A stretch of DNA of 64,000 nucleotides from a bacterium. Its GTDB lineage: Bacteria; Pseudomonadota; Gammaproteobacteria; UBA6186; Azoamicaceae. A model generated the notes under the pieces. That model searched no databases, had not been told where the DNA came from, and saw nothing but the letters and a program-made list of their open reading frames with translations. Below are positions 8,622 to 18,001 of the stretch, in pieces. The translations under genes were made by a program, and so were the position numbers. The stretch covers positions 62,001-126,000 of the forward strand of contig DAHXPC010000003.1 of assembly GCA_027364575.1 (NCBI GenBank). The letters run 5' to 3'. Within the stretch, counting starts at the first letter, position 1, and each line of letters begins with the position of its first letter.

Positions 8622-9371
8622 ATGCCATTACTCAGTGTTATCATTATTACCAAAAATGAAGCCCATAATATTGAAGATTGCTTACAATCGGTTGCTTTTG
8701 CCGATGAAATTGTGATTGTAGACTCCGGTAGCACGGATAATACGGTTGAGATTGTCCGTCAGTATACCGATAAAATTTTAGTCACTGATTGGCCAGGCTA
8801 TGGGGCACAAAAGCAAAGGGCCTTAGAGTTGGCCACGGGCGACTGGGTGTTGTCGTTAGATGCCGACGAACGGGTAACCCCAGAACTGAAAGCAGAAATT
8901 CTCAAAAATATTTCGCATACTGATCATAATGGCTTTGATATTCAGTTTAGCTCCGAGTATTGTGGCAAAACCATTCGTTTTGGCGATTGGTGGAACGATC
9001 ATCAGGCAGTATTATTTAAACGATCAGAAGGACATTTTGAGTCTTTGTTGGTGCATGAAAGAATTGAAATTAAAGGCTCTATTGGAAAACTGAAAGGGAA
9101 GATCCACCATATTGCTTTTCCAAACCTTCAAACGGTGTTAAAAAAGATGAATGATTATTCTACTTGGAGTGCTGAACAAAAGGCGTCTCAGGGTAAAACG
9201 GGTAGTCTGTGTAAAGCCATTTCTCATGGTCTATTTGCCTTTTTTCGGGGTTATATTTTACGATTGGGCTTTTTAGATGGAAAAGAAGGCTTTTTATTGG
9301 CAGTCTCCAATGCAGAGGGCACCTATTATCGCTATTTAAAACTAATGTATTTAATGGCCGCTCAAAAATAA
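8622..9371 (+). CDS. Family 2 glycosyltransferase, WaaE/KdtX-like
   Basis: 249 residues from the ATG at 8622. An upstream GTG (8571) would add 17 residues that do not match the family, whose members start MxLLSVIIITKNE as here. GT-A fold motifs: IIITKNEAHNIEDCLQSV (nucleotide-binding), DEIVIVDSGSTDNT, and SLDADERVTPEL, whose DAD is the DxD-like metal site. The C-terminal part (LKKMNDYSTWSAEQKAS... FFRGYILRLGFLDGKEGF) is typical of lipopolysaccharide inner-core glucosyltransferases of the WaaE/KdtX type. It probably adds a sugar to LPS core at the inner face of the inner membrane. It ends immediately against the convergent ATPase gene. The exact sugar specificity cannot be read. Confidence 0.85.
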   Translation: MPLLSVIIITKNEAHNIEDCLQSVAFADEIVIVDSGSTDNTVEIVRQYTDKILVTDWPGYGAQKQRALELATGDWVLSLDADERVTPELKAEILKNISHTDHNGFDIQFSSEYCGKTIRFGDWWNDHQAVLFKRSEGHFESLLVHERIEIKGSIGKLKGKIHHIAFPNLQTVLKKMNDYSTWSAEQKASQGKTGSLCKAISHGLFAFFRGYILRLGFLDGKEGFLLAVSNAEGTYYRYLKLMYLMAAQK

Positions 9372-10187
9372 TCAAACCCTTAATTCTTCTTTAAGGGGTA
9401 TAGAGGGGTAATGAAAGCGCATAGGCCCATCGGGGAAACCTTTAATAAATTGTTGGATCCAGGGATCATGATTGCGTAACAATTCCTGTGGAGCCCCTTC
9501 CCCCATTATTCTCCCTTCTGAAACCAGATAAATATAATCTGCTATTTGAAAAGTATTTTGAATGGTGTGAGAGACTAATACAATCGTTGTTTTAAAAGAT
9601 TTATTAATTAAATTGATTAAATGCGTTAAAACCCCCATTGTGACCGGATCTTGGCCTGCGAAGGGTTCATCTAGCAAGAGTAAATTGGGATCACAAGCGA
9701 TTGCACGAGCGAGTGCAATTCTACGCTTCATACCCCCAGACAGGTTTTGTATAGCAAGTGATTTAGCCCCTCTTAGCCCCACGGCTTCCAGTTTCAGTAA
9801 TACAATATCTTGGATCATCGACTCCGGTAAAATATTAAGTTCGCGTAAAGGAAAAGCCACATTGTCAAAAACGTTTAAGTCCAAAAACAAAGCAGCGCTT
9901 TGAAACAGCATCCCCATACGTTGTCTTATTTGAAATAATTGAGCGCGGGATAATTGCTCAATATTTTGACCAAAAACAATGGCATGCCCTTTGTTGGGTA
10001 TATTAAAGCCTGTCATTAAATGGAGTAGAGTGGTTTTGCCGCACCCACTGGGGCCCATAATAGCGGTAATTTGCCCTTTTTTTATGTTTAAATTAATAGA
10101 AGTAAAAATAGGCTTATCATTGTAGCCGAAATTGATATTTTTTAATTGTGCTAGATAGGGATTACGGGTTGGCTGTGTGTTTTCCAT
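9372..10187 (-). CDS. ABC transporter ATP-binding protein, MlaF-like
   Basis: 271 residues from the ATG at 10187 (AAGGGG upstream); an upstream start at 10244 would add 19 residues. Walker A GPSGCGKTT, Q-loop, signature LSGGMKRRIALARAI, Walker B LLLLDEPFAGQDP and a switch His in VLVSHTI are all visible. LSGGMxRRxALARA and the GQDP stretch are typical of MlaF, the ATPase of the phospholipid-trafficking Mla system, rather than of generic importers. In most gammaproteobacteria mlaF is followed by mlaE, mlaD and mlaC; here the next gene is convergent and unrelated, so the gene stands alone. Either the partners are elsewhere or this ATPase serves another permease. Confidence 0.75.
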   Translation of the reverse strand: MENTQPTRNPYLAQLKNINFGYNDKPIFTSINLNIKKGQITAIMGPSGCGKTTLLHLMTGFNIPNKGHAIVFGQNIEQLSRAQLFQIRQRMGMLFQSAALFLDLNVFDNVAFPLRELNILPESMIQDIVLLKLEAVGLRGAKSLAIQNLSGGMKRRIALARAIACDPNLLLLDEPFAGQDPVTMGVLTHLINLINKSFKTTIVLVSHTIQNTFQIADYIYLVSEGRIMGEGAPQELLRNHDPWIQQFIKGFPDGPMRFHYPSIPLKEELRV

Positions 10188-10270
10188 AGGATAATACCCC
10201 TTATTAGGAATAAACATCTTTATGATAATCGAGTGAGAGATCAATTGCTATCAATCACGTTAGAACACTT

Positions 10271-11740
10271 TTAAGTCCCACAAAAAGTCTGGCGAACCCG
10301 TTCTTTAGCCGTTGGGGTTCGCATATATTCCAAATGATCTTTGTGTTCGCCGCTATAAGGCTTAGCGAGTATTTGCAGAAATGCATGTATTTTAGAAAAA
10401 TCTTCTCTTTCCATCGTATATTGAATGACTTCTTCGATTTTATGGTTACGGGGAATAAAAGCAGGATTCACTGTAAACATACGATCAGATATTTCGTGGG
10501 CGGAAATCATTTGTGTTGGCAAACGGCTACCCCATTTTTTTATCCATCCGTTTAGAGCGGGGGAGGGCGTAAACAGATCGCCAAAAGGCCAAGGTATATT
10601 TTGGGGCAAATAACTTAAATATCTAAAGGTTAAGGTGTAATCCAGCGATTCTTTCTGCATAATGGCGAATAATTCTTCAATCAAAGTCCTATCATCCTGG
10701 TTTGGATGACTAATTCCGATCTTTTCGCCTAGGGTTGTTAAGCATTTTGATTCGTAAATAGCTTTAAAAGCATCAACGGTTTCGTTCAAAATTCTTAAGG
10801 CTTTTATCGGGCAAGGATCTAAGAGGCAAGCAATAGACTTGCCAAATTGCATCAGGTTCCAAAAACAGATATTGGCTTGATTGGAAAAAGCATAGCGACC
10901 ATGACGATCGATGGCGCTAAACACCTGATGAGAATCATACGCGTCTATAAAGGCGCAAGGACCATAATCAATGGTTTCCCCCGATAAAGCCATATTGTCG
11001 GTATTCATCACCCCATGAATAAATCCAACGCGCATCCAATCTACCATTAGTGAGGCTTGGGCATCCCGGATATGCGCCAATAATAATTGATAGGGATTCG
11101 GTGCTGCTTTGGCTGTTGGATAATGACGCTGAATGACATAGTCGGTTAAAATTTTAAGCGCGCTAATATCTTTTTGTGCAGCAAAATATTCAAAGCTGCC
11201 AACCCGAACATGGCTTGCCGCAATACGAGTTAAAATGGCGCCAGGCAGCAGAGTGTCTCGATAGACGGATTCACCGGTTGTAACCAGAGCTAAAGCTCGG
11301 GTCGTTTTGATGCCCAGGGCATGCATAGCCTCACTGACGATATATTCTCTTATCATGGGCCCCAAGGCTGCCCGGCCATCTCCATTTCGGGAATAAGGGG
11401 TTTTGCCTGAGCCTTTTAATTGTATATCTCGTTGTTCGCCGTGGGTATCCATACACTCGCCTAAAAGGATCGCTCGCCCATCGCCAAGCTGAGGCACAAA
11501 ATGGCCAAATTGATGCCCAGCGTAAATCAGCGCAATGGGCTCTGAGCCGGGTAATAGAGTGTTGCCTGAAAATATTTCGGCAATCTTTTGGGTGTCTAGA
11601 TCTTTGAAATCAAAGCCTAATTCTTTTGCTAAAGCAAAATTAAATAGTCCAAGATTTGGATTTCGGACCGGTGTAGGAGAAACTTTGCAATAAAAGCGCT
11701 CAGGCAATCTTGCGTAGGTGTTATTAAATTGAATGTACAT
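10271..11740 (-). CDS. selO: Protein adenylyltransferase SelO (YdiU)
   Basis: 489 residues, full length for the SelO/YdiU pseudokinase family, which transfers AMP from ATP to protein hydroxyl groups. Hallmarks: YAGHQFGHFVPQLGDGRAILLGE, QLKGSGKTPYSRNGDGRAALGPMIREYIVSEAMHALGI, and the metal/nucleotide region MNTDNMALSGETIDYGPCAFID. A WMRVGFIHGVMNTDN stretch corresponds to the flipped-ATP catalytic loop. The C-terminal Sec residue of eukaryotic forms is absent, as in most bacteria (it ends VRQTFCGT, with a Cys near the end). It is monocistronic by spacing. Identity is secure. Confidence 0.95.
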   Translation of the reverse strand: MYIQFNNTYARLPERFYCKVSPTPVRNPNLGLFNFALAKELGFDFKDLDTQKIAEIFSGNTLLPGSEPIALIYAGHQFGHFVPQLGDGRAILLGECMDTHGEQRDIQLKGSGKTPYSRNGDGRAALGPMIREYIVSEAMHALGIKTTRALALVTTGESVYRDTLLPGAILTRIAASHVRVGSFEYFAAQKDISALKILTDYVIQRHYPTAKAAPNPYQLLLAHIRDAQASLMVDWMRVGFIHGVMNTDNMALSGETIDYGPCAFIDAYDSHQVFSAIDRHGRYAFSNQANICFWNLMQFGKSIACLLDPCPIKALRILNETVDAFKAIYESKCLTTLGEKIGISHPNQDDRTLIEELFAIMQKESLDYTLTFRYLSYLPQNIPWPFGDLFTPSPALNGWIKKWGSRLPTQMISAHEISDRMFTVNPAFIPRNHKIEEVIQYTMEREDFSKIHAFLQILAKPYSGEHKDHLEYMRTPTAKERVRQTFCGT

Positions 11741-11780
11741 ACGCTATTATATAAATAGATTAATGCATATTCAAGGAAGT

Positions 11781-11830
11781 TTATCCACCGCTTCCTTTCT
11801 GATTTACATCAGGATAGAAGCGGTGGATAA
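11781..11830. terminator. Strong inverted repeat between selO and the small gene
   Basis: Perfect 14-bp arms, TTATCCACCGCTTC (11781-11794) and GAAGCGGTGGATAA (11817-11830), enclose a 22-base loop that can pair further (CTGAT/ATCAG). It sits just after the stop of the minus-strand gene at 11837 and before selO, a terminator position, but no T-run follows on either strand. Confidence 0.5.
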
Positions 11831-11836
11831 TGAAGT

Positions 11837-12082
11837 TTATTGTCCCATACCTAGAGCTTGTCTATAGTTTTGTTCTGCTATAGCAAATTTTTCAGCCATT
11901 CCGGCTCTCAGAGGTTTATGTGTGGCCTGACGTCTGATAATGGCGTCGCGATATTGAATGTATTCAAAGCGCGTTTGAAGCACTAATTGGCTTTCTTCTG
12001 CTACCGGTACAGAGTACTTTTGAACGGCTGCAGACATTTTTTCGGAAAGGGTTAGTTCGTCTTTTTTGCTGGTTGTAAACAT
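11837..12082 (-). CDS. Small hypothetical protein, 81 aa
   Basis: Unrecognised. The start is the ATG at 12082, preceded by GGAG at a good distance; the in-frame TTG four codons earlier overlaps that ribosome site. It is charged, helical and soluble, with no membrane span (FTTSKKDELTLSEKMSAAVQKY... YIQYRDAIIRRQATH... EQNYRQALGMGQ). The ribosome site, isolated position and flanking hairpin support a real single-gene unit. Similar-sized, strongly ribosome-bound small genes occur at 19686 and 27597, without evident sequence similarity. Confidence 0.6.
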   Translation of the reverse strand: MFTTSKKDELTLSEKMSAAVQKYSVPVAEESQLVLQTRFEYIQYRDAIIRRQATHKPLRAGMAEKFAIAEQNYRQALGMGQ

Positions 12083-12376
12083 GTCGATCTCCAATATATA
12101 TTTTTTGTAAATATACTATAACGAATTTTCAAAAAGTATACAATATTAATTGAAATAACTTGAAAATATTAAAAGACACGTTCGTTTATGGTTCTGCATA
12201 AATGTCTCAAAAAGAACACTATTTCTTTAACACATTTTTTAACATCATAAAATGTTTTTTATAAAGATATGCATAATGCAGGACAATTGAATGCCAAAAC
12301 AAGTCATCTTGACAGTATGGGATTTCCTACGGCTTCTGGTTTATTTTTCTGAAAAAATCAGAATGATAATTTTATA
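12083..12376. other. AT-rich intergenic region
   Basis: This lies between the apaH 3' end and the small minus-strand gene starting at 12082. It should hold that gene's promoter. A short hairpin TTCTGA-N5-TCAGAA lies about 20 bases beyond the apaH stop. No coding sequence is seen. Confidence 0.3.
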
Positions 12377-13213
12377 TTAGAAATGAATATTTGCGGGGAA
12401 TTCCCCGCATGACTCTGAAAACCGTATTCCATCTTCCAGGCGCATGGCGGTTAGACAATTGCCAAAGACACATCCGGTGTCTAATGCAAAAGCATTGGGT
12501 TCCAAAGACTCGCCCTGAAGAGCTGCCCAATGCCCGAATAAGATTTTCAAATGTCGATTGAGCCGGGTTGGAAGAGAAAACCAGGGGAAATACCCGTTTG
12601 GACAGTTTTCTTTCGATCCTTTACCGGTAAATTCTAGTTTACCCCCAGGCGTACAAAATCTTAGCCGAGTAAAAACATTCACAATAAAACGCAGTTTTTC
12701 AAAATGTGTAAGATTTGAGTCCCATTGGTTAGGGGTGTCCCCATACAGGTGTAAGAAAAAATCTTTTGCCTGAGATCCTTGAATAGCGGATTCTATTGCT
12801 TGAGCATGTAATAATGCTTGGGGAAGGTCCCAATGCGGGTGCAATCCCGCATGCACCAATGTGTATTCCAATGTAGGATCATGGTGTAGCAAAGGCTGAT
12901 GACGCAACCATTCGATAAGCTCGTTTTTATCGGGGGCTTCTAAAATGTCTTTAAAAGTATGATAAATGGGGTTGTAGGGAATGGCTTCATAAGCGATGGC
13001 TAATAAGGTGAGATCATGATTGCCTAAGACCGTGAGCGCGCTCTGGTTAAGACTTTTGATAAAACGCAGCGTCTCTAAGGAATCAGGGCCACGATTGATT
13101 AAATCACCGCTAAACCACAGCTTATCCTGTGTCGGATCAAAGTGAATTTTATGTAATAAGCGTTTAAGGGGAGCTAAGCAGCCTTGGATATCACCAATGG
13201 CATAGGTGCTCAT
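12377..13213 (-). CDS. apaH: Bis(5'-nucleosyl)-tetraphosphatase, symmetrical
   Basis: 278 residues, family-typical. ApaH hydrolyses Ap4A to two ADP and acts on Np4-capped RNA. Metallophosphoesterase motifs in order: YAIGDIQGC (residues 4-12), FSGDLINRGPDS, VLGNHDLTLL, and a late HAGLHPHWDL. The ATG overlaps the rsmA stop (3210-type overlap, 13210-13213), so it is translated with rsmA and surA. The surA-rsmA-apaH order is conserved in gammaproteobacteria; pdxA and apaG, often between them, are absent here. Confidence 0.96.
   Translation of the reverse strand: MSTYAIGDIQGCLAPLKRLLHKIHFDPTQDKLWFSGDLINRGPDSLETLRFIKSLNQSALTVLGNHDLTLLAIAYEAIPYNPIYHTFKDILEAPDKNELIEWLRHQPLLHHDPTLEYTLVHAGLHPHWDLPQALLHAQAIESAIQGSQAKDFFLHLYGDTPNQWDSNLTHFEKLRFIVNVFTRLRFCTPGGKLEFTGKGSKENCPNGYFPWFSLPTRLNRHLKILFGHWAALQGESLEPNAFALDTGCVFGNCLTAMRLEDGIRFSESCGEFPANIHF
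12392..12409 (-). terminator. Perfect palindrome in the apaH 3' end, probable operon terminator
   Basis: TGCGGGGAATTCCCCGCA folds to a 7-bp GC-rich stem with an AATT loop, inside the last codons of apaH. Minus-strand transcription continues into AATATTCATTTC, only moderately U-rich, so termination is likely but not certain. Confidence 0.5.
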
Positions 13214-14040
13214 GCGTCTAAATCTGGGAGGCGGGTTGAATGTTCATCAATATAATTGCTCATGCGAACAAATTCTTCTAAGGGCAAAGTCTCAGGCCGT
13301 AGGATAGGATCAATGTGCAATTGTGCAAAATCCTGTCGGGTTAAATATGGTTTTAAGGCATTGCTTAAGGTTTTTCTGCGTTGACTAAAAGCCACTCGGG
13401 TAATGGTTTGCAATAAAGGGAGATTGGTTGCTACAGCTGGGGGGCTTTGATGAGGGATAAGCCGAATAAAGGCCGATTGTACTTGAGGGGCTGGAGAGAA
13501 AGCTTCGGGGGGAACAATAAACAAAGAAGAAGACGCACAATAATACTGAGTCATAATACTGAGTCTGCCGTAATCTTTCGTATTGGGTTTAGCCGTAATC
13601 CTTTCAACCACTTCTTTTTGCAGCATAAAGTGCATATCTTCAATTAAATGTGCAAATTTCAATAAATGAAATATTAAGGGGGTGGAAATATTATAAGGAA
13701 GATTACCCACAATTCTAATTTTTTTAGTCGAGGGATGCGCTTGATTAAAAACGTCCAAATCAAAAGTTAAAATATCTTGCGTATGAATGGTCAAATTATT
13801 TTGAGGAGCAACCCTATTGGGTAATTGTTCAGAAAGATCTCGATCGATTTCAACCACATCTAAGTGATTGATCTGCGATAGCAAAGGCTTTGTAATAACC
13901 CCTAAACCTGGGCCAATCTCGATCAGCCTATCCTCCGGCTTTGGATCAATAGCACCGACAATATTTTGCACGACAAAAGGGTCTTGCAAAAAATTTTGCC
14001 CAAAGCGTTTCCGTGGTTGATGTACAGGCTTAAAGGCCAT
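13210..14040 (-). CDS. rsmA: 16S rRNA dimethyladenosine transferase RsmA (KsgA)
   Basis: 276 residues. It dimethylates A1518 and A1519 of 16S rRNA late in 30S assembly. Motifs: RFGQNFLQDPFVVQNIV at the N-terminus, the SAM site EIGPGLGVIT (about residues 41-50), the acidic IEIDRDL-type loop (VVEIDRDLSEQL), and the catalytic NLPYNISTPLIFHLL. The C-terminal helical domain is complete. Its first codons overlap the surA 3' end by 11 bases, and its stop overlaps the apaH start. Confidence 0.97.
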   Translation of the reverse strand: MAFKPVHQPRKRFGQNFLQDPFVVQNIVGAIDPKPEDRLIEIGPGLGVITKPLLSQINHLDVVEIDRDLSEQLPNRVAPQNNLTIHTQDILTFDLDVFNQAHPSTKKIRIVGNLPYNISTPLIFHLLKFAHLIEDMHFMLQKEVVERITAKPNTKDYGRLSIMTQYYCASSSLFIVPPEAFSPAPQVQSAFIRLIPHQSPPAVATNLPLLQTITRVAFSQRRKTLSNALKPYLTRQDFAQLHIDPILRPETLPLEEFVRMSNYIDEHSTRLPDLDA

Positions 14041-15343
14041 TTAAATAAATTTCAACCTCTGCATTGGCTCGTAGACGTCGTAGCCAAGAAATCAACTGCT
14101 CGTCGAATTTTTGTTGATAAAGCACTTCCATGGCTTTATTCCGTAGCGCCTCATTTGGTGTTGTTCGAGTGCGTTTTTCAATGATTTGAATAAGATGCCA
14201 GCCCAGCGAAGTCTTAAAAGGTTGGCTTATTTCACCGGCTTTAAGCTTTGCCATTTGTTGATTAAATTCAGAAACGACACTTGCTTCGCTTACCCAGCCA
14301 ATATCGCCGCCTTTTGTGGCACTGTTCATTTCTTCAGAGTGCTTCTGCGCTAATTGAGCAAAGCTCGCGCCATTGACAATTTGTTGACGAAGGGCAGCGA
14401 GGCGTTCTTCTACTTCTGGTTCTGAACGTTTAGCACTGGTTTTTATTAATATCTGACGAAGGTGTACTTCTTGTTTTGGCTTAAGAGAAGCGGTAATCGT
14501 ATTCCGTTTGTCTAAGAGTTTAATAATATGAAATCCGCTGCTGTCTTGGATAGGGCCATAGATTTCATTGACTTTAAGCGTCGGTACTACTTTGACAAAG
14601 ACGGTTGGTATGAAGCCAAGTTTGCGCCATCCTAAATCTCCCCCTTCTAATGCTTGTTGACCCGAGGATTTCGCAATGGCAACTTCTGAAAAATTAGCCC
14701 CTGTTTTTAATTGCTTTACAATGGTTTTTGCTTCGGCTTCTATTTTATCGAGTTCTACTTTAGTGGCTTCCTCTGGCACAGGGAATAAGATATGGCCTAA
14801 GCGAAATTCAGTATCCGACTCCCCAAGGCCTGCGGGTGAGGTAAGAAAGTGTTCAATTTCTGCCTTGGAAATTATAATATTTTGTCCCACTTCTTTCTGT
14901 TGTAATTTTGAAAGAGTGATTTCTGTTTTAATGGTTTCACAAAATTGAGCGAAAGGGATCCCTTGTTCTTCTAAAAATTTTTGCATTTGGTGCAAAGATA
15001 AATTATCCCGGCTCGCAATTTCTTCGATTGCATTATCTAAAGTACTATCGTCGATTATCACGCCTTCCTGTGTTGCAAGTTGTAGCTGCAATTTTTCTAA
15101 GATCATTCTTTCTAATAATTGTTTATGCAGCACGTTCATTGGGGGTAAGGCAGTATCGGTTTGTTGTAAGCGTACCAGTAACAACTGGGTTTGTTTATTG
15201 AGATCCGATTCGGTGATTGCTTCACCATTGACCGAGGCAACCATACGATCCAATACGACTAGCTTTTTGGCATGAGGGGCCGCTTGTAGAGGGTAGGCCA
15301 TTAAGCCTATTAGGAAAATGAACAAAAATCGAACGCTAATCAT
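14030..15343 (-). CDS. surA: Periplasmic chaperone and peptidyl-prolyl isomerase SurA
   Basis: 437 residues. A signal peptide (residues 1-21, ending PLQA) is followed by a SurA N-terminal chaperone domain (~30-175) and two parvulin domains. Each parvulin domain shows the family pattern: FRLGHILFPVPEE... GGDLGWRKLGFIP... and VHLRQILIKTSAK... GGDIGWVSEASVV. SurA escorts outer-membrane proteins, including LptD, to the Bam complex. It lies downstream of lptD in the same orientation, the standard arrangement. Confidence 0.96.
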   Translation of the reverse strand: MISVRFLFIFLIGLMAYPLQAAPHAKKLVVLDRMVASVNGEAITESDLNKQTQLLLVRLQQTDTALPPMNVLHKQLLERMILEKLQLQLATQEGVIIDDSTLDNAIEEIASRDNLSLHQMQKFLEEQGIPFAQFCETIKTEITLSKLQQKEVGQNIIISKAEIEHFLTSPAGLGESDTEFRLGHILFPVPEEATKVELDKIEAEAKTIVKQLKTGANFSEVAIAKSSGQQALEGGDLGWRKLGFIPTVFVKVVPTLKVNEIYGPIQDSSGFHIIKLLDKRNTITASLKPKQEVHLRQILIKTSAKRSEPEVEERLAALRQQIVNGASFAQLAQKHSEEMNSATKGGDIGWVSEASVVSEFNQQMAKLKAGEISQPFKTSLGWHLIQIIEKRTRTTPNEALRNKAMEVLYQQKFDEQLISWLRRLRANAEVEIYLNGL

Positions 15344-15412
15344 AATAAGTCCAATGTATAACTATGGTTTGAGGGAATACGTGTATTCAAGTTGCCACGT
15401 CGGTATTTTACC

Positions 15413-17908
15413 TTAAAAATTGTCATCTCGCCACTGATAGTCGGGAATGGCCCGCTTCAGCGTGGAATCAATTTTATTGTGGCCGACACCGGCAAAGCCT
15501 TTGAAAACAAATTGCAAGAAAATGGCATTGGTATATTTTTTTTCATTTTTGTGCTTGTCGTCAAAGGGTTGCAGAAACTGTGTGACAAACAGCCGCACGG
15601 CTGTACAGCAGCCTTGTTGCTCTATGCCCATGGAAATATCATTTGAGCGACGGTTACGTATATCATAATGCCAGCGGCCTAGCAGGCGCCATTGTTCTGT
15701 AATGGGCCAGGCGATAGAAGTATCGGTTTGATCCAGGCGTTCCAATAGCTGGGTAGTCGGATCAACTTTTGCCGGATTCCGGCGCAGAAATTGGTAGCCA
15801 ATATTTAATACCGAGCGCTCATCGGGTTGATATTGAACGGATAAAGCTTTTTTATCCGCGCGTTTTTGGTAAGGGTCCCATTCTATATTTCCCCCCAATG
15901 ACCAGTCTTCTTGTAGGGCGTAATGCGCAAGTCCGACCAAAGCCGATCGTTTGCGATGACGATTCAGCAGTTCTTGGTGGGCGCAGAGTGGCGATAGGAG
16001 TGAACAGCTAGTCACTTCACGGTCTTTAAAGTAAAAAATTTGCCCTGCCGTTAAACTTAATTTTTCATAGCCGGTTTTTTCAGCAAAAAATCGACTGCTT
16101 AGCCCTAAGGTGACTTGATGCGCGTCGCCTAGGCGATCTAGGCCGGTAAATCGATTATCCCAATAAAGCTGATTATAATCAAAGCCGGGATTACTGGTAT
16201 CAAAGTTTGGCAGTAAATTTTGGTTACGATAAGGAACATATAAATAATAGGCTCTGGGTTCCAAGGTCTGAATATAGGGGTCTTTTTGCAAGGCGAGTGG
16301 GCGCTCAAATGTTAAGCCGGAATCGATATCAATAATGGGCAGTGTGCGTTTTGGATTGCGGGTTTTAGGATCTAAATTTCGGCTATCCTGCGTTCCGAGC
16401 GATAATGAATAGGCTAACATATCGAGTTGGATTCGCGGCCGTATATACCAACCTGGGGTGATCACAGGCAGTGAAAGGCTGGGGCGAATTTGAAACCGGT
16501 CTCCTGTTGTAAAAGTGTTGCCGTTAAAGGGATCTTTTTTGTGGGTAAAACGTGCAAACTCACCCAGCGTATCTAATTGAAGACCATATGCAAGATCAGG
16601 ATAAGTCGTTTGCAAGCTCACTTGTGGTAAGCGTCTATAGATCTCTATCGTCGCGGGTCCTTCAAACGGATGCAGCGTTTGGTATTGTTGTAAACGCGCT
16701 TCTACATTCCAGTGGTTGTCTTTATACAACAATTCTCCCTGCTGTAGAAGTTGGGTAGTATTGGCAAGCCCAATATTGTTCCCAAAGTCCATAAAGTAAT
16801 TATCGTCGCGTACCGTATGGTAGTCTACATTGGTTGAAAACTGTTTATTAAAATGGGTGCGATGTTTAAACCGTAAGGCTTCGCGGTTGCTGGAGGTCTT
16901 CAGGGCACGTACCCGAGGATCATTGTTGGGAAATAGGGGATGAGAAGCTCTTTTTTCTGTTAAAAACGTTTTATATGCCTGATCTCTGGCTAAAAAAGAT
17001 CCTTCAATTTCCCCTTGGCTTGTACTCGATAAATATCGGAATAGTCCTTGCAGTTCTAAGCCACGTTTGCTGAATGTCTTAGGGGTTAGGGTAGCGTCAT
17101 AATTGGGAGCAAGGTTCCAATAAAAAGGGATCCCAACCTCTATGCCTGAACGATTGGTACTGCCAAAAACGGGGTACAGTAAGCCGCTTTGTCGTCTATC
17201 ATCAATTGGGAAATCTACATAGGGCATGTAGAAAATGGGTATATCTTTAACATATAGCCGCGCATGATGTGCGTGCCCACGTCCGGTTTTTTGGTTTAAA
17301 TCCAGGTGTTTTGCCTTAAGCATCCAAGCGTTTTGACAAGGACTGCAGGTGGTATAGGTGGCATTTTTTAACACCATTTCGGTTTTATTCGAGAGAGAAA
17401 TGGTGGTAGCACTCCCTCTGGCATGACGATCATATAATCGAAAATTTGCATCTTGAATGTTTTGCATATCCGGCTCGATGAAAACGGTTGCGTGTGTGCC
17501 ATCTATTCGAATATTCGGTTCTGTTATTTTAACGTGACCTTCCGCTTGAATATTGTCGATAGGATTTTCTTTTTTAGGATCACGGTGTACGGTTGCCTGA
17601 TCGGCAAATATTTGACAATTTCCATGAATAAGGTGAACGTGCCCGTCGAGTGTCGAATCCCCTTCAGAGGTGAATGCACCTTTATCCGCCGTAATCGACA
17701 GCGGCTTTTTTTTCAATTCTTCTTTAGAAAGGTTCGCAAAGGGCAACGGTTGCTCAAAGTAATACCCGTGACATAATGTATGGGTGTTGGGGGAACAGAT
17801 CCAATCATCAAAAGACGCCGGATCAGTATAAGGCTCGGCACTTACACAGTAGGGCAAAGAGAGCAAAGTGATGACAAAAGCAATAAAACAGTTCAGTATA
17901 CGTTTCAC
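15413..17908 (-). CDS. lptD: LPS-assembly outer membrane protein LptD
   Basis: 831 residues from the GTG at 17908, chosen because a classic signal peptide follows directly (VKRILNCFIAFVITLLSLPYCVSA). An in-frame TTG at 17965 would add 19 residues that spoil it and run into the divergent promoter. Residues ~70-200 form the LptA-like OstA domain (LSITADKGAFTSEGDSTLDG...). The rest is the 26-strand barrel, with family segments FYMPYVDFPIDDRRQSGLLYP and ERPLALQKDPYIQTLEPRAYYLY. With LptE it inserts LPS in the outer leaflet. A gene order with surA, rsmA and apaH downstream is conserved. Confidence 0.95.
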   Translation of the reverse strand: MKRILNCFIAFVITLLSLPYCVSAEPYTDPASFDDWICSPNTHTLCHGYYFEQPLPFANLSKEELKKKPLSITADKGAFTSEGDSTLDGHVHLIHGNCQIFADQATVHRDPKKENPIDNIQAEGHVKITEPNIRIDGTHATVFIEPDMQNIQDANFRLYDRHARGSATTISLSNKTEMVLKNATYTTCSPCQNAWMLKAKHLDLNQKTGRGHAHHARLYVKDIPIFYMPYVDFPIDDRRQSGLLYPVFGSTNRSGIEVGIPFYWNLAPNYDATLTPKTFSKRGLELQGLFRYLSSTSQGEIEGSFLARDQAYKTFLTEKRASHPLFPNNDPRVRALKTSSNREALRFKHRTHFNKQFSTNVDYHTVRDDNYFMDFGNNIGLANTTQLLQQGELLYKDNHWNVEARLQQYQTLHPFEGPATIEIYRRLPQVSLQTTYPDLAYGLQLDTLGEFARFTHKKDPFNGNTFTTGDRFQIRPSLSLPVITPGWYIRPRIQLDMLAYSLSLGTQDSRNLDPKTRNPKRTLPIIDIDSGLTFERPLALQKDPYIQTLEPRAYYLYVPYRNQNLLPNFDTSNPGFDYNQLYWDNRFTGLDRLGDAHQVTLGLSSRFFAEKTGYEKLSLTAGQIFYFKDREVTSCSLLSPLCAHQELLNRHRKRSALVGLAHYALQEDWSLGGNIEWDPYQKRADKKALSVQYQPDERSVLNIGYQFLRRNPAKVDPTTQLLERLDQTDTSIAWPITEQWRLLGRWHYDIRNRRSNDISMGIEQQGCCTAVRLFVTQFLQPFDDKHKNEKKYTNAIFLQFVFKGFAGVGHNKIDSTLKRAIPDYQWRDDNF

Positions 17909-18001
17909 AAATATAAAATTGAATGCAGTCCGAAAGTAGTCAACAATCGCATATTTGTAGGGCAAACTGCAAATCTTTCTGCTATAAGTAAGGTGACCAG
18001 C

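Noticed and set aside
17780..18001. N-terminal extension of the AmgK-like gene
   Set aside because: It runs antisense through lptD's signal peptide region; the ATG at 18002 has its own ribosome site.
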